Part shown: in pieces, positions 23,835 to 34,306 of the stretch
Position numbering within the stretch: the stretch's first letter is position 1
How the letters are laid out: each line of letters starts with the position of its first letter
Origin: Hydractinia symbiolongicarpus
Taxonomy: Eukaryota; Cnidaria; Hydrozoa; Anthoathecata; Hydractiniidae
Reading direction: 5' to 3'
Length of the DNA: 64,000 bases
Assembly (NCBI RefSeq): GCF_029227915.1
Contig: NC_079884.1
Location: forward strand, 24,304,001-24,368,000
The notes under the pieces: model-generated
Database searches by the model: none
What the model was told of the DNA's origin: nothing
What the model saw: only the letters and a program-made list of their open reading frames with translations
Made by a program: the position numbers and the translations under genes

Positions 23835-24375
23835 AAAGGAGAGGCGAACAAGAAACTATTTTGTGGCAGCCAGAATATAAATTTTAAGCGAGAGAAAAAC
23901 ATTTATAGATTTCTAAATCCTAAAATTTGCTAAGATAACTACTATAATATACCAAATAGAAAACTATATTTCACGACTAACTACCCATATATCTTTCTAA
24001 CAACCTTTTTACAGAAATTCCATGGCAGTATGGGGTGAAAATAAATAGGTTTTAAATGCACTTTTTAGTTAACATGAAAAATAACATCTTTTACTTGAGA
24101 TAACCATGAATATTTTACGTACTATAATAGTAACAGCATTTCATAACCTTCGTTTAAACTTCTTTGGACTGAAGAAATAACTGCCATAACCAACAACAAT
24201 ATTTTTTCATGTTTTGAGTCCCTTTTCCACAACATACTACCAACTTCGAACGATAAAGTTTGTTATCATGAGATGGCGCCAAATTTGAATAAATATACAG
24301 ACCGGAAACCTTCAGTTCAGTTTGTGTATATTGACTTTGTGACCATCACAATAAAGAGAAATATATTCCATTGTT
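23835..24375 (+). repeat. Dispersed repeat family A, copy 1
   Basis: Begins ggagaggcgaac, then gtggcagcc; continues through 'ataactactataat' and 'catggcagtatgggg', and ends near 'gatggcgccaaatttgaata' and 'cagaccggaaacc'. The same order appears inverted at 44640-45098, and the first half directly at 49837-50060. Non-coding, probably non-autonomous. Confidence 0.7.
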
Positions 24376-24710
24376 TTTTTAAATTTAGCCACCCGTTTGA
24401 CAAATGCGTAAAAATACTCAATTATAAATAATTCAGCACTCACAAAATGTAAACAACATGATGTATGGTTTATAATTATAGTTTATGGAGCAGGCGAGCA
24501 AGCCAATCAGTCTGGTCTTTAAAATCAACACTTATCATAAACTCTTATTCAGCAGCCGTGCCGCAGCGCAGTTCGCCTATCCTTTAAAGTATATTTTTTC
24601 CACCCATACGAAGTGATATGTTGCACGAAGTTCAGTCTGTATAGCCACAAACGCATACTCGGTGTATTTCCATTAAAGAAATCAATTTCAATCCCTATAA
24701 TTTCCAAATA

Positions 24711-25130
24711 CTGGCGTGTAATAAACGGACCACTCAAGGTCGAGATGCAAGAAATTATACACACCTAAGAACCTCATACACTTCTAGACAACCTGTTTAT
24801 AAATAATCAATTTTTCATTTTGAGTTTTTATTTTATTGTTAAAGTTTTCTTCAGTACTCTTTTTGGAAGTAAAATAAGCTTCGGTCTGTAAAATATATCA
24901 AATGTCAGTAAATGGAAGTTTGTTTTGACGAGGGAACAGAGACAACGCAAGGAGCTGTATTTGGTCAAAAATGTCATGTTACTTCAAGAATGTAATTAAT
25001 ACCTCTCAAAAGTTTTTAAAGTCATTGTTGTTACTTATACTGGCTTTATGTAGAATAAACTTATATGTTTCTATACAAAATTTCGAAGGATATAGTCATC
25101 TAGGTTTAAAGTTTATTTTAGGTTAAAAGC
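24711..25130 (+). repeat. Dispersed repeat family B, copy 2
   Basis: The longest of three related copies (others 15690-16045 and 45825-46040). Shared blocks include 'cttcggtctgtaaaatat', 'tttgacgagggaacagagac' and 'caaaatttcgaaggatatag'. It has many small indels relative to copy 1, so it is old. Confidence 0.65.
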
Positions 25131-25395
25131 AATGTAAGTACTTATATAAATCATCACCATTTTAGTTCTCGAAGTTGTACTTTTAGCAAAATCTTTGTTA
25201 GGGTAGTGGAATGTAAGATGCCGAAAAGTTGCTGACAGTGAGCGGTAGAGACTTTTTGGAAATATTAATGAACGAGTGGGTGGAAACTTTTTAGAAATAT
25301 TGAGAGTGGTCTTGCTAAACTAAACTAAACGGGAAGTAGAAAATAGTGAAAAAATAAGACATAACGTTGGTTGAAGGGATATCTAAAGCTAAATA

Positions 25396-25907
25396 TTCAA
25401 TATGATTAACACTAAAGTAAAAATTAGCGCAGAAAAATTAACGCATTTTAACGCCAAATGGAAACTAGCTTAGCGTTCACTTGCGTCCTGCGTTTTCCTG
25501 AGTATTTTATCAAAGGGTTATAAAGCGTAATTAATAAACCAGTGGAGAAACCTCCCCCCTTTGGCTATTTTTCTTCTCCCCTTAAGTCAAATTTCTGAAG
25601 AAAAAAAAGTAATTATCTGAAAAGGCTTCAGATTTAGTGAATTAAAAAATTCGAAAACTTTTTCGAGATAAACTTAATAAATTTAATAAAAAAATTCCCG
25701 AAATTCGCGAATGTTTTTCTTGGGAAATTTCTCCGGTTCAATATGATTAACACTAAAGTAAAAATTAGCGCAGAAAAATTAACGCATTTTAACGCCAAAT
25801 GGAAACTAGCTTAGCGTTCACTTGCGTCCTGCGTTTTCCTGAGTATTTTATCAAAGGGTTATAAAGCGTAATTAATAAACCAGTGGAGAAACCTCCCCCC
25901 TTTGGCT
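25396..25907. repeat. A-B-A' arrangement: exact 171-bp repeats around an exact copied segment
   Basis: Block A (25396-25566) and block A' (25737-25907) are identical as far as I can read. Between them lies a copy of the 173-bp segment from 23662-23834, overlapping A and A' by one or two bases of junction homology. Absence of divergence means a very recent event or an assembly artefact. Confidence 0.9.
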
Positions 25908-25914
25908 CTTTGTC

Positions 25915-26175
25915 TCTTTTTTATAACGCCGCCTTTTATATCAAAGAAAAAAAATCTCTGGGATGGTGGTTGGGGATATAATAGGCGCAGTTAAGCCCTC
26001 GGTACGAGGTTGATATACTTATTTGGCTTTATGCTTTGCCTTGCCTGCATGCCTTTTAGCGGACCATAATTGCCAGTTGCCTTCCTTAATAATGCCTTTT
26101 GATCACTTCTGTACCTTGACTTTTTAATGTTGTTACAGTTATTAAAGACCAATATTTTTGAATTCATTGGAACCG
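25915..26175 (-). repeat. Segment shared, inverted, with 54828-55075
   Basis: The reverse complement matches the 54.8-kb segment at about 80% by eye (ccaatgaatt, ttggtctttaataact, 'gggctt-actgcgcctat', 'ctttgatataaa-g'). Both copies contain look-alike open frames reading ILVFNN; these reflect the shared DNA and have no other sign of being genes. Confidence 0.7.
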
Positions 26176-26959
26176 ATTTGACCTTTAATCTCAAAAAATT
26201 ATAGTTTTTTGGCGTTATGACCAATTGTTTAAATTGGTACATAATTCTGCTAACATGATTGATTTCATATTGACCTTATATAAATGTAATATCTTGTTTT
26301 CAGGTATTGAATTTGAAATATTTGCACCTTGATATTTTCTATGCTCCCGGAAAAATATGATACGAGCTTAGATATATTGAGAATACGTAGTCTTTGAGTT
26401 GCAGAGGGGCGAGTTTCTATTAAGATACTTGCCCGTACCTTGCATTGCCGATTCCTCTTTCTATTTCCTTGACTGCCTTTGCGTGCCTTTTAATTGCAGT
26501 AATTAATGCCTTTGCCTTGGCAACCTCTCCGCAACCTTCTCTAAATTAATAATTATAGGTTGATAGGTTCTAGGTTGATACCTATAGCTGATGTTGTAAG
26601 TATCGCGAGGTGTATTCGCTTTTTATGTATTGTACATTTTATCGGCTGATGTAGAGTTGTTTAGTGCGAAAACTGAATATGAAGGAAATACAAGAGATGA
26701 GAAATGGCAAACAAAAATTGTCGTAAAACCATCGTAAAACCAATTATGTGTTATAAATTTTTTTGACGTTAGGTTTCATATTACGTTATATTAAAGTTAG
26801 AGTAGGTATACAGCCATTGCAGTCTGTATAAGCTCAAATATAGCAGAAAAGATCGTGCCGCTGTTAGAAACATTTAAACACAATGCAAAATATTTTCAGT
26901 TCTAATAAATTCAATAAACGTCCATATTTTTGAGAGCTCACTGTTTTATTGTTTGCTTT

Positions 26960-27330
26960 TTCTCTTCTTTGTTCTTTTACTAACTTCTCAACTTTTTCCG
27001 GGTAGACAAAGCTTTTAATTACGCGACATTAAACATATGCAGCCAGATATAGTTTACGTTGTATTCTTTGGAATAAATGAAATAATTAAATTACTCTATA
27101 AAACGCATTCACCTTTTATACAAACTACAGACACGCGCTTCAAAATCCGTGTTTTAAGATCAGTGTTTTAAGGTTCTTTTTTTTGATTTTGCCTGCTGTA
27201 TTTTGTTCTTCGTTTAACATAACGGTAACACGTATTTCCACCATGAAACAGGATACTTAACGTATGGGTGTGCTTTAAAAGTCGAAATCAACAAAGGAGT
27301 TGATAAACCTCAACAATAACCAAACGTTTA
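26960..27330 (-). repeat. Segment shared, inverted, with 54050-54400
   Basis: The reverse complement matches around 'acttaacgtatgggtgt', 'caacaaaggagttgata', 'cgcgacattaaacatatgc' and 'tttactaacttc'. With the 25915-26175 pair and the GPCR/pseudogene pair it forms a collinear inverted series. Confidence 0.7.
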
Positions 27331-27727
27331 ATACTGACGTCATCAATCAACCACATACCCAAACATTAAATAGCAGCTGCCGCCTTTCTTAGTTTTGTTA
27401 GATTCAATGTGTGCCTAAAAATCAGAATTAGGACAGTACTTCAGAAGTTACAGGAGTAGGGCATTTTTGATCCTTAATCCACCTCCAGCTGAGTAACTTT
27501 AACAGAACAAATATGGTTGTACCAAAATTGGTGGATTGTGGGATCAACAGCTCCTCCTGAGACATCTCTATCTAAAGGGTGCATTCTAAAAACTTTATTT
27601 GTAGATAGAATGATTACAGTTGTGCTTTATCTGTTTACAGTAAATTTTCTTTATATATTTATTTACATTCTTTGTATATTCTTTTATGATACGAAAAAAT
27701 ATAATGCATGACTACTCTGGTTATAAG

Positions 27728-28624
27728 CTAGGCTTCACTGGATTCCTTATTGTTAGCAAGTCGTCGTATTCGCGTCCACAATGCATTTACTTTTGAGTTT
27801 CTGGATAATTTCTTTCGAATCCTTCTGTTCAAAAACACATAGATAAATACATCTGAGATAAATCCACTAGTATATAGCATCGTAGCTACTCGTCCTAACC
27901 ATACTGGTTTCTTTTTATACACCCTGATGTAGATTAAATGCACAAGATCTGGTATATAAACACACAAAAGGAAAGTCAGTATGATCACGCATGGTACTAA
28001 AAAGTTCTGTTTTTTAGTGTTTAATGTTTTGCTGGCATTAACATTAGCATTTAAGGAATCACTGTTTGAGAATTTTGGAATATACTTGAAACATTTTAGG
28101 TATATGTACGTATATACTATCAATGCATTCAGCACGACGATTGTATTGATAACCGGGAATATATACAAAAAGGAGAATGTTACATAATCCAGATTGATTG
28201 TAAACATTAGTATCATAAATACCAGTGTTAATAATGCAGAAAATGACCAGATACCAAAGATAATGAACAGTGTTCTTCGTTTTGTTAAATACAAACTGTA
28301 TTTTGTTTGAAAATAAACAATGAAAAAACGATCTAGAGTGAGAAATATCATTGTCAACGAGTTTACAATCCATATACAAAATACGTGAATAACTCTGAGA
28401 ACATTATACCAATCAGATCCCACTTCGTCTGCAAAATGTGCCTCTGTTAACTGGATAATTATCTGATTACTACATATGAAAATTTCACTTACACTTAAAC
28501 TACGAAAGTATAATATTTGAGTCGGGGATACAAGATTCGAATGTACTGAAAGTACATATAATCCAAACATATGAAGTATTATCGCTGCAACGAACAGAAG
28601 AAGTTGGAATATTATAAACATCAT
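27728..28624 (-). CDS. Rhodopsin-like GPCR, single exon (paralogue of the 38-kb gene)
   Basis: A 298-aa frame starting with two consecutive ATGs. Seven hydrophobic segments: residues 1-28, 37-60, 75-100, about 118-142, 150-178, 212-238 and 247-268. TM3 ends in LDRFFIVYF, so the DRY triad is replaced by DRF. TM6 has CVYIPD in place of CWxP, and TM7 has the SDVFIYVFL variant of NPxxY followed by a basic helix 8 (NRRIRKKL). It closely resembles the frameshifted copy at 38033-38915 and the dead copy at 50766-51182, so these form one lineage-specific receptor group. The ligand is unknown. An in-frame TAA lies upstream, and the 38-kb paralogue's first ATG aligns here, which supports this start. Confidence 0.85.
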   Translation of the reverse strand: MMFIIFQLLLFVAAIILHMFGLYVLSVHSNLVSPTQILYFRSLSVSEIFICSNQIIIQLTEAHFADEVGSDWYNVLRVIHVFCIWIVNSLTMIFLTLDRFFIVYFQTKYSLYLTKRRTLFIIFGIWSFSALLTLVFMILMFTINLDYVTFSFLYIFPVINTIVVLNALIVYTYIYLKCFKYIPKFSNSDSLNANVNASKTLNTKKQNFLVPCVIILTFLLCVYIPDLVHLIYIRVYKKKPVWLGRVATMLYTSGFISDVFIYVFLNRRIRKKLSRNSKVNALWTRIRRLANNKESSEA

Positions 28625-28789
28625 AATTACAGTTGATTTTTTTCTTTGTATGGCTTCGGCTTACAATTTCTTGAATCTAGCTTTATCGATATATCGTTAT
28701 TCTCGTAATCTTATAAAGATGTTTTACCTGTGAACGCACGTAGAAGTTTAATGCAACAAACGCGTTGATTAATTTTGTTTTATTCCCTT

Positions 28790-29395
28790 TTGTGAAAACA
28801 GGATCTTACATGGATTGCTAATATGACCTTATCGTAATAATGTTAAACAATTTACCGATTAAGGTGTAGTTTTTCCAGGTGTAGACGAAATCATTCAAAA
28901 GTTGAACTTATTCATCGACACGAAAGGTTTTAGTTTCCCGGGAAGAGTCAAACTTATCTCTCATCCAGGTGTATTCTACATTTTAGAATAACAGAAACTA
29001 TATGATTTGTTTAGTGCAAAGAAATTCGCTCGTGTTTTAAAACAAAAATTATCATAAACAAATATCATCCATTTAATATTCAAAGCTTCTTTAAACCCTC
29101 CTCAAACAAATGTACATTTTACGGACGAAGTGGATGCTGATTGGTTAAATGTTCTCACAATCACTCACCATTTTGGTATATGTATAAACTTGTGGAAGAG
29201 AGTTCAAATAAAAAAGTTTGACCGTTTTGTTTTTATAAAAAAGATATTACATTGGTTTGCTAATACGATCTCATGGTAATAAGGTTAAACAAATAACTTT
29301 CTTATCAACGAATAATGTTTTATTTCTCAAGGAAGTGAAACTGATCTGTCATTCAGGTGTTGATTTTAGAATAACAGAAACTATAAACGGTCGGT
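28790..29395 (+). repeat. Imperfect direct duplication (about 400-440 bp spacing)
   Basis: Blocks near 28800-29010 ('gcta-tatgaccttatcgtaataa', 'tctcatccaggtgt', 'ttttagaataacagaaacta') recur in order at 29255-29385. The GPCR fragment at 29118-29206 lies between them, as if a duplicated receptor locus had decayed. Confidence 0.6.
29118..29206 (+). pseudogene. GPCR gene fragment
   Basis: Reads ADWLNVLTITHHFGICINL in frame, matching the extracellular loop 1/TM3 region of the 27.7-kb receptor (SDWYNVLRVIHVFCIWIVN). The match ends at a frame break after Leu-Trp-Lys. Only about 25-30 codons are recognisable. Orientation is opposite to the nearby intact gene. Confidence 0.6.
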
Positions 29396-29564
29396 TCCAT
29401 TGGACTGAAAGTTTTTTGACAGCGCATGCGCACTTAGAAAAAAACTTCTAATTCTGTCTCAAAGTATGCACGCGCTAACAAAGAAGCTTGCAAGTTTTTT
29501 GTACTTTCGCAACGAATACAATCCCAACTTAGATTTCTTCTTACAATGTTATGCTTTGCTTAAT

Positions 29565-30425
29565 ATTTTAGTGATGTTTCTAAAAGACTTTGTTTAAATA
29601 AGGCATGCAAATGTGTTTTAGATGTCTAACGCAGCAGCAGACAAAAAATGCACTAGTTCTCTGACAAGCGTTAGAATGTTTTTGCAGGCCCGTTGTTCGC
29701 ACTTCCCTCACAGAATTCGTCTCTAATAAACTTATTGATATCACAAGATATCACAAGATATCACAAAAAAGCATGGCTTTTGTTAAAAGTCTAAGGCTTA
29801 AAAACTTGTTAACGTATTTTATACGAATACACATAAATAAACACATCTATATTTTAAATACAGCTTCACTAAATGGTGTAAACGTCATTTTGAATAAACT
29901 GTATCTGTATTTACTGTGTGTACATTGTATCTTATGTACTTACAAAATTTTCTCTTTGTAATGGATTTATTAGTGTTTCTTTTGCGCACCTTTATGACAT
30001 TCGACGTTTCCAAAAGACTTAATACATAAGTCCTGTAAATTTGCTTTCGACGTCTAACAATCAGACGAAAATATACTAGTTTTCTCGCAAGCGTTGGAAC
30101 GTTTTGGTAGGCTCGTTGCTGTACGTCTCTCACAGAAGTTATCTCATATGAACAAATTGCAGACCTTTTGATTCTCTTATACTTCTCTTTTTCACTGCAA
30201 AATATCACAAAAACATTGCTTTTGGTAAAAAGTCTTAAAAACCATTTACTCGAACACATATAAACACAATAATTTCTAAATTTAGTTTCACTAGATGGTG
30301 TAGACGTCATTATGATTAAACTTTCTCTGTATTTACCTTCTGTGTGTACATTGTATATTATGTACTTACAAACAGTTTTTTTTGATGGATTTATTTGTGT
30401 TTCTTTTGCGCACCTTTATCATGTG
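29565..30425. repeat. Tandem duplication, about 430-bp period
   Basis: 29565-29990 and 30000-30425 share ordered blocks: 'gtttc-aaaagactt', 'gatgtctaac'/'gacgtctaac', 'agtttcactagatggtgta' and its counterpart, 'tgtgtgtacattgta' and 'gtgtttcttttgcgcacctt' (29969 and 30396). Non-coding, function unknown. Confidence 0.7.
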
Positions 30426-30582
30426 TGCAAGATTTTCTTATGTTTACATCTTCTTGCGACCCATCACAAGACAATAGAGTTGATTTTCCCACCCCCTCCT
30501 CCCTCAAAACAAAAAGAAAAAAACACAAAGAAGGAAAGAAGGAAGTAAAAGGCTTCGAATTAATTAAGGTCAAGGTTCTTAC

Positions 30583-30637
30583 AATTCCCCGTTCCCTCTA
30601 TACGGCTAATTCGCAATGCATTATGGTAGTTGTATTC
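30583..30637 (+). repeat. Left 55-bp terminal inverted repeat
   Basis: Starts AATTCCCCGTTCCCTC and ends GTTGTATTC. Identical to the reverse complement of 34232-34286 over all 55 positions. Confidence 0.95.
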
Positions 30638-30846
30638 TACAGTTTTCCCTCCCAGAAGCGAGAGTTTGTAAATAAATAACAGCATTCTTTTTATTGTGGC
30701 GATAATAACAAAAAGCCGTTATTGTTTGTGATAATTTTCAAATCTCCTCAAGAAAATCATTATCTCCCTTATCCAAAACCCGTGTTATTGATGTAAACAT
30801 TTAAATATTGTTAGTTAGTGAGGTTTTAGGAGTGAAAGAAGTCGAA

Positions 30847-32535
30847 ATGGAAGTAATAAATAAGGATACAGATTTAGATATAATTTTAAGCTCTACAGAT
30901 CTTGGGCCTAGCTTTTCTCAAAGCTCTTGTGTGGTACCAAGACCTGTTTTTAAAGAATTAACAAATGCCGAGAGGGACGAAGAAGTGGAGGAAAGAACAC
31001 ACGAAGATATAAGTCAATGGTCAACTGATCTTGCAGCTATGCCTTCGATCACCCAGGAGAAAATTCACCAATATTTAGTTCTTGGAAATAGCTGTGATAG
31101 CAAGCCGAAGGGTGCTACAAAGCATAAAATTCTTGGATACCAACTATTCAAGGAGAGCTACGTGAAGAAAGTGAGAGTTAAAAGTAATGTTATGGCTGAA
31201 AAATTAACTTTTCTTGTGAAATGTTTTGTAGCTGCTTCCATGAAAAGAGAAAAATATTCTGTTTATGTCCACCTGTGTCAAAGAAGTGGTGATATTTTGT
31301 ATGCGAAATGTTTATGTAAAGCTGGAGCAGGAGGATGCTGTAAGCATGTCGCAGCAGTTCTATTTCAATTGGTTGAATACAAACAGTTGGACTTAAAAAT
31401 TGTCCCTGATGACAAGACATGCACAGATTTGTTACAAAAATGGCATGTACCTGGAGAAAGTGCAAATTCTGCACCAATAAAATTTTCTGCAATGGCATTC
31501 GAGAAAGCAGACCTTACGAAAGACACAAATGAAAGTCGCAAAAGACCGTTGGTCACAGGAAATAGAAAATTTTGTTCTACACCACTGTTTGCACATGAGC
31601 CCTCAACCGAAAAAGTCAAAAAATTAGCGACAGACTTATTTGAAATAGGGCAAGGAACTTCAATGGCATATTTATTACAAGGAAATGACTATAAACCATC
31701 ATCATTTTATGACACATCTATAAAAGAATTTAATTTTGAACAGACAAACAGTGAAACAGTTGAATTACGTCCGACAGTTAATTTATTTTTGCAGGCTCTT
31801 GACTTTGAACCAGAAATAGCAGAGTTATCAGATGAGCAAAAGTCATTTGTAAACAATTTCATTCATGTCAATGCCGAACAAGTTCGAGACATAGAAAAAT
31901 CCACATGTACTCAGTATAAATGTGATATGTGGTACACAGAAAGAAAGAAACGCATAACATCATCCAATTTTGGATCTATTATAAATAGAAGAAAAAATAT
32001 ACATCCAAAAAGCATATTACAAAAATGTCTAAATAAAAATAAAAACTTTACATCAGAGGCCTGCAAATGGGGCTTAGAAAATGAAGTTAATGCTCTAAAC
32101 TGGTATCAAACCGAGAAAAATATTGAAGTCGAAAAATGTGGTTTCGTTATTAATCCAAAATGGCCGTGGTTAGGTGCAAGTCCTGATGGCGCAACAACTT
32201 TGAATGGGAATGCTCGATTGATTGAGGTGAAGTGCCCATATTCAAAAAAGGATTGCTCTATTTCTGACGCATGCAAAGATAAAAATTTTTTTTTACAAAT
32301 ATCGAATGGCAAGCCAAAACTCAAAGAAAGACATAATTATTTTCACCAATGTCAAGGTGTGATGGCAGTAACACAAGTCAATGAAATTGATTTTATTGTT
32401 TATACAAAAGTTGACCGACATGTGGAAACAATAGTTTTTCAAAAGGAAAAATGGAACAGAATTACTTTGCCTGAGCTAACACACTTTTATTTCACTTTCA
32501 TGCACAGCAACATTACAGAACAACAGTGTGAGTAA
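30847..32535 (+). CDS. SWIM zinc finger / YqaJ-type exonuclease of the transposon
   Basis: 562 aa from the first ATG; the frame is open 13 codons further up but without an ATG. A SWIM finger lies at about residues 153-169 (CLCKAGAGGCCKH, a CxC...CxH arrangement). The YqaJ/lambda-exonuclease-like domain covers about 360-545: RITSSNFG, E411 in WGLENEVNAL, D447 in WLGASPDG, then E460 and K462 in LIEVKCPY, and the HQCQGVMA block. These are the acidic residues and lysine of the PD-(D/E)XK core. In phage the relatives are 5'-3' exonucleases used in recombination. In ISL2EU elements the role is thought to be processing DNA ends during or after transposition (inference). Intact, and convergent with the transposase gene, whose stop is 89 bp away. 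Confidence 0.9.
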   Translation: MEVINKDTDLDIILSSTDLGPSFSQSSCVVPRPVFKELTNAERDEEVEERTHEDISQWSTDLAAMPSITQEKIHQYLVLGNSCDSKPKGATKHKILGYQLFKESYVKKVRVKSNVMAEKLTFLVKCFVAASMKREKYSVYVHLCQRSGDILYAKCLCKAGAGGCCKHVAAVLFQLVEYKQLDLKIVPDDKTCTDLLQKWHVPGESANSAPIKFSAMAFEKADLTKDTNESRKRPLVTGNRKFCSTPLFAHEPSTEKVKKLATDLFEIGQGTSMAYLLQGNDYKPSSFYDTSIKEFNFEQTNSETVELRPTVNLFLQALDFEPEIAELSDEQKSFVNNFIHVNAEQVRDIEKSTCTQYKCDMWYTERKKRITSSNFGSIINRRKNIHPKSILQKCLNKNKNFTSEACKWGLENEVNALNWYQTEKNIEVEKCGFVINPKWPWLGASPDGATTLNGNARLIEVKCPYSKKDCSISDACKDKNFFLQISNGKPKLKERHNYFHQCQGVMAVTQVNEIDFIVYTKVDRHVETIVFQKEKWNRITLPELTHFYFTFMHSNITEQQCE

Positions 32536-32623
32536 ATAAAATTGTTTCCTCACAATATTGTTTTGTCTTTATATTTCATGATCTAGTATATATATATATA
32601 TAGTGTACGAAAGTTTATAATTT

Positions 32624-34195
32624 TTAGTCATTCGTATTTACATCTGGTACCAACTGTGGTAAAAAATTAACTAAATAACAACAAATAACCCATATCTTAT
32701 TGAGTTCAGCAGCCATTGATAGTTTGAAAACTGTTTGTAAAATTCGGTAATTTTTTATACGTTCGATTGCTCGTTCGACATGTACACGTACAGATGCTAT
32801 TCTTCTAGTTTCGTTTTCCTCTAATAAACTTAGCTGAGGTTTTCCATCTAAAAATGGTGGAATATTTAATGTTACTCCATCAGGTAAATCTTCCTCGAGC
32901 TCAAATCCTCTATCAGCCATCACAGAATCCCCAGGCTCTAGCAAATCGTATATACCACTATCTTTTGTTATTCGTTTATCCGAAAAGCGTCCACCATACA
33001 AATCAGAGACAAATGTCACTGATCCATCAGGAGCTATTCCGACTAATCCTTTTGCTGTATTATGGTGTTTGTAATTTGAAAAGGTACTGGACTGTGTGCG
33101 ATATGACGTAGGCATTTCCACAAATACTTCTGTACAATCTAATATGACACGGGTATTTGGGTAACTTTTTTGAAAACATTTCGGCATTCTATTTTGTACT
33201 GTTTCTTTTGAAGCCCATATTGGAAGCATACGGAATTGTGAATGTAAAAAATCTGTCCATGTAATCAATATTCTGCTTATGTGACTTGTCGACATATTAA
33301 ATCGAACAGCCATATCTTCTAACAAAAGTCCACATCGAATTCGAACCAGTATCATAAAGAATTCTTCTTCTGCGCTCAATGATCGTGATCGGCCTCGTTT
33401 TGTAGAGTTTATATTTTTTGTATTTTCAGTGTTAGTATTTGAACCCCAATATATTAGTTTATTTGCAGCTGGTTGTAAATATTCTAAAACTGCTTTGAAT
33501 AATTTATAAGATTCGAATCCGGTATAAAACTTAAAGTGTGCTTCATTGTGTTTAAACCGGTCAATTGAAAATGCTATGTCACTTATAGTGGCTTGTTGTT
33601 TTTCAATAGTTTGATCAAGTTCCTTTTCATGAATTCTCATACAACTAATTTCGGCTCTCAATTTTTCCAACTCTTGTTTTAACTCTTCCTCCACAGATAA
33701 TTCTGCAGCAATGTCATTTGTCGTAGCCCTCACAGGAGAAAATAGTTGCAATTTACAGTTTGTACTGTTGAGAGTTTTTCTTGGTTTGCTAGCTGTTGGT
33801 TTGATAGTTTTTGGGACTATTGTGGGAACATTGTTCATATATGTCTTCTTTCCACCAGTGAAATGAACAGAGCAAACTCTATGCGATGTAGAAGGTACAA
33901 AATCCTTTCTACTGATCATAAAAAGCCATTTCTTTCGAAGCTCTGAGTCTTTAGGAATGACATAAAAAGATAAGTCTGGATTCTTCTTTGAGTTGTTTTG
34001 ACAGAGAGGTACACAGCAAGTTATCCCTCCTCCTTTACTTTTAGCTTGCAATAAAAAGCTTGAACTTGATGAAAAGTTTGAGCCAATGCTTGCAGGAGAG
34101 CCCAAGTTTTGAAAAAAACTGTTGTCTTGATTAGAATTTTGTATATCGCTTTGGTTTTGAGTAGAATTAAGGATGAAGTGTACTTGTTCGGCCAT
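32624..34195 (-). CDS. THAP-domain DDE transposase (IS5/ISL2-like, DDE_Tnp_4)
   Basis: The frame is open from ATG at 34246, inside the terminal repeat. I chose ATG at 34195 (AAAATGGCC, good context), giving 523 aa, because the first codons of the longer form are TIR sequence present at both ends. Numbering from 34246: a C2CH THAP finger with C78, C82, W107, C125 and H128; a coiled-coil segment about 185-225; an HTH_Tnp_4-like helix-turn-helix about 290-330 (MAVRFNMSTSHISRI); then the RNase H-fold catalytic core with D370 (ILDCTE), D445 (MADRGF) and E491 (VHVERAIERIK). The THAP finger should bind the 55-bp TIRs. No frameshift or stop, so likely active. Confidence 0.92.
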   Translation of the reverse strand: MAEQVHFILNSTQNQSDIQNSNQDNSFFQNLGSPASIGSNFSSSSSFLLQAKSKGGGITCCVPLCQNNSKKNPDLSFYVIPKDSELRKKWLFMISRKDFVPSTSHRVCSVHFTGGKKTYMNNVPTIVPKTIKPTASKPRKTLNSTNCKLQLFSPVRATTNDIAAELSVEEELKQELEKLRAEISCMRIHEKELDQTIEKQQATISDIAFSIDRFKHNEAHFKFYTGFESYKLFKAVLEYLQPAANKLIYWGSNTNTENTKNINSTKRGRSRSLSAEEEFFMILVRIRCGLLLEDMAVRFNMSTSHISRILITWTDFLHSQFRMLPIWASKETVQNRMPKCFQKSYPNTRVILDCTEVFVEMPTSYRTQSSTFSNYKHHNTAKGLVGIAPDGSVTFVSDLYGGRFSDKRITKDSGIYDLLEPGDSVMADRGFELEEDLPDGVTLNIPPFLDGKPQLSLLEENETRRIASVRVHVERAIERIKNYRILQTVFKLSMAAELNKIWVICCYLVNFLPQLVPDVNTND

Positions 34196-34231
34196 TTTTG
34201 TTACTACGAATGGTTTGTTTACGTTTTCGCG

Positions 34232-34286
34232 GAATACAACTACCATAATGCATTGCGAATTAGCCGTATAGAGGGAACGGGGAATT
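34232..34286 (-). repeat. Right 55-bp terminal inverted repeat
   Basis: Exact reverse complement of 30583-30637. It contains the upstream ATG (34246-34244) of the long transposase frame, so the TIR probably also acts as promoter/leader sequence. Confidence 0.95.
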
Positions 34287-34306
34287 AGATTAAAATTATA
34301 TTTGTA

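Larger units (their letters stand above)
30583..34286. mobile_element. Complete ISL2EU-like DNA transposon (YqaJ nuclease + THAP/DDE transposase)
   Basis: A 3704-bp unit bounded by perfect 55-bp terminal inverted repeats and holding two intact convergent genes: a SWIM-YqaJ exonuclease (plus) and a THAP-HTH-DDE transposase (minus). This gene pair is the hallmark of ISL2EU elements (IS5-related). The outermost AATT at each end is its own reverse complement, so it may be a 4-bp target duplication instead of TIR; the element proper would then be 30587-34282, CCCC to GGGG. Perfect TIRs and two open frames suggest recent and possibly current activity. Confidence 0.92.
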
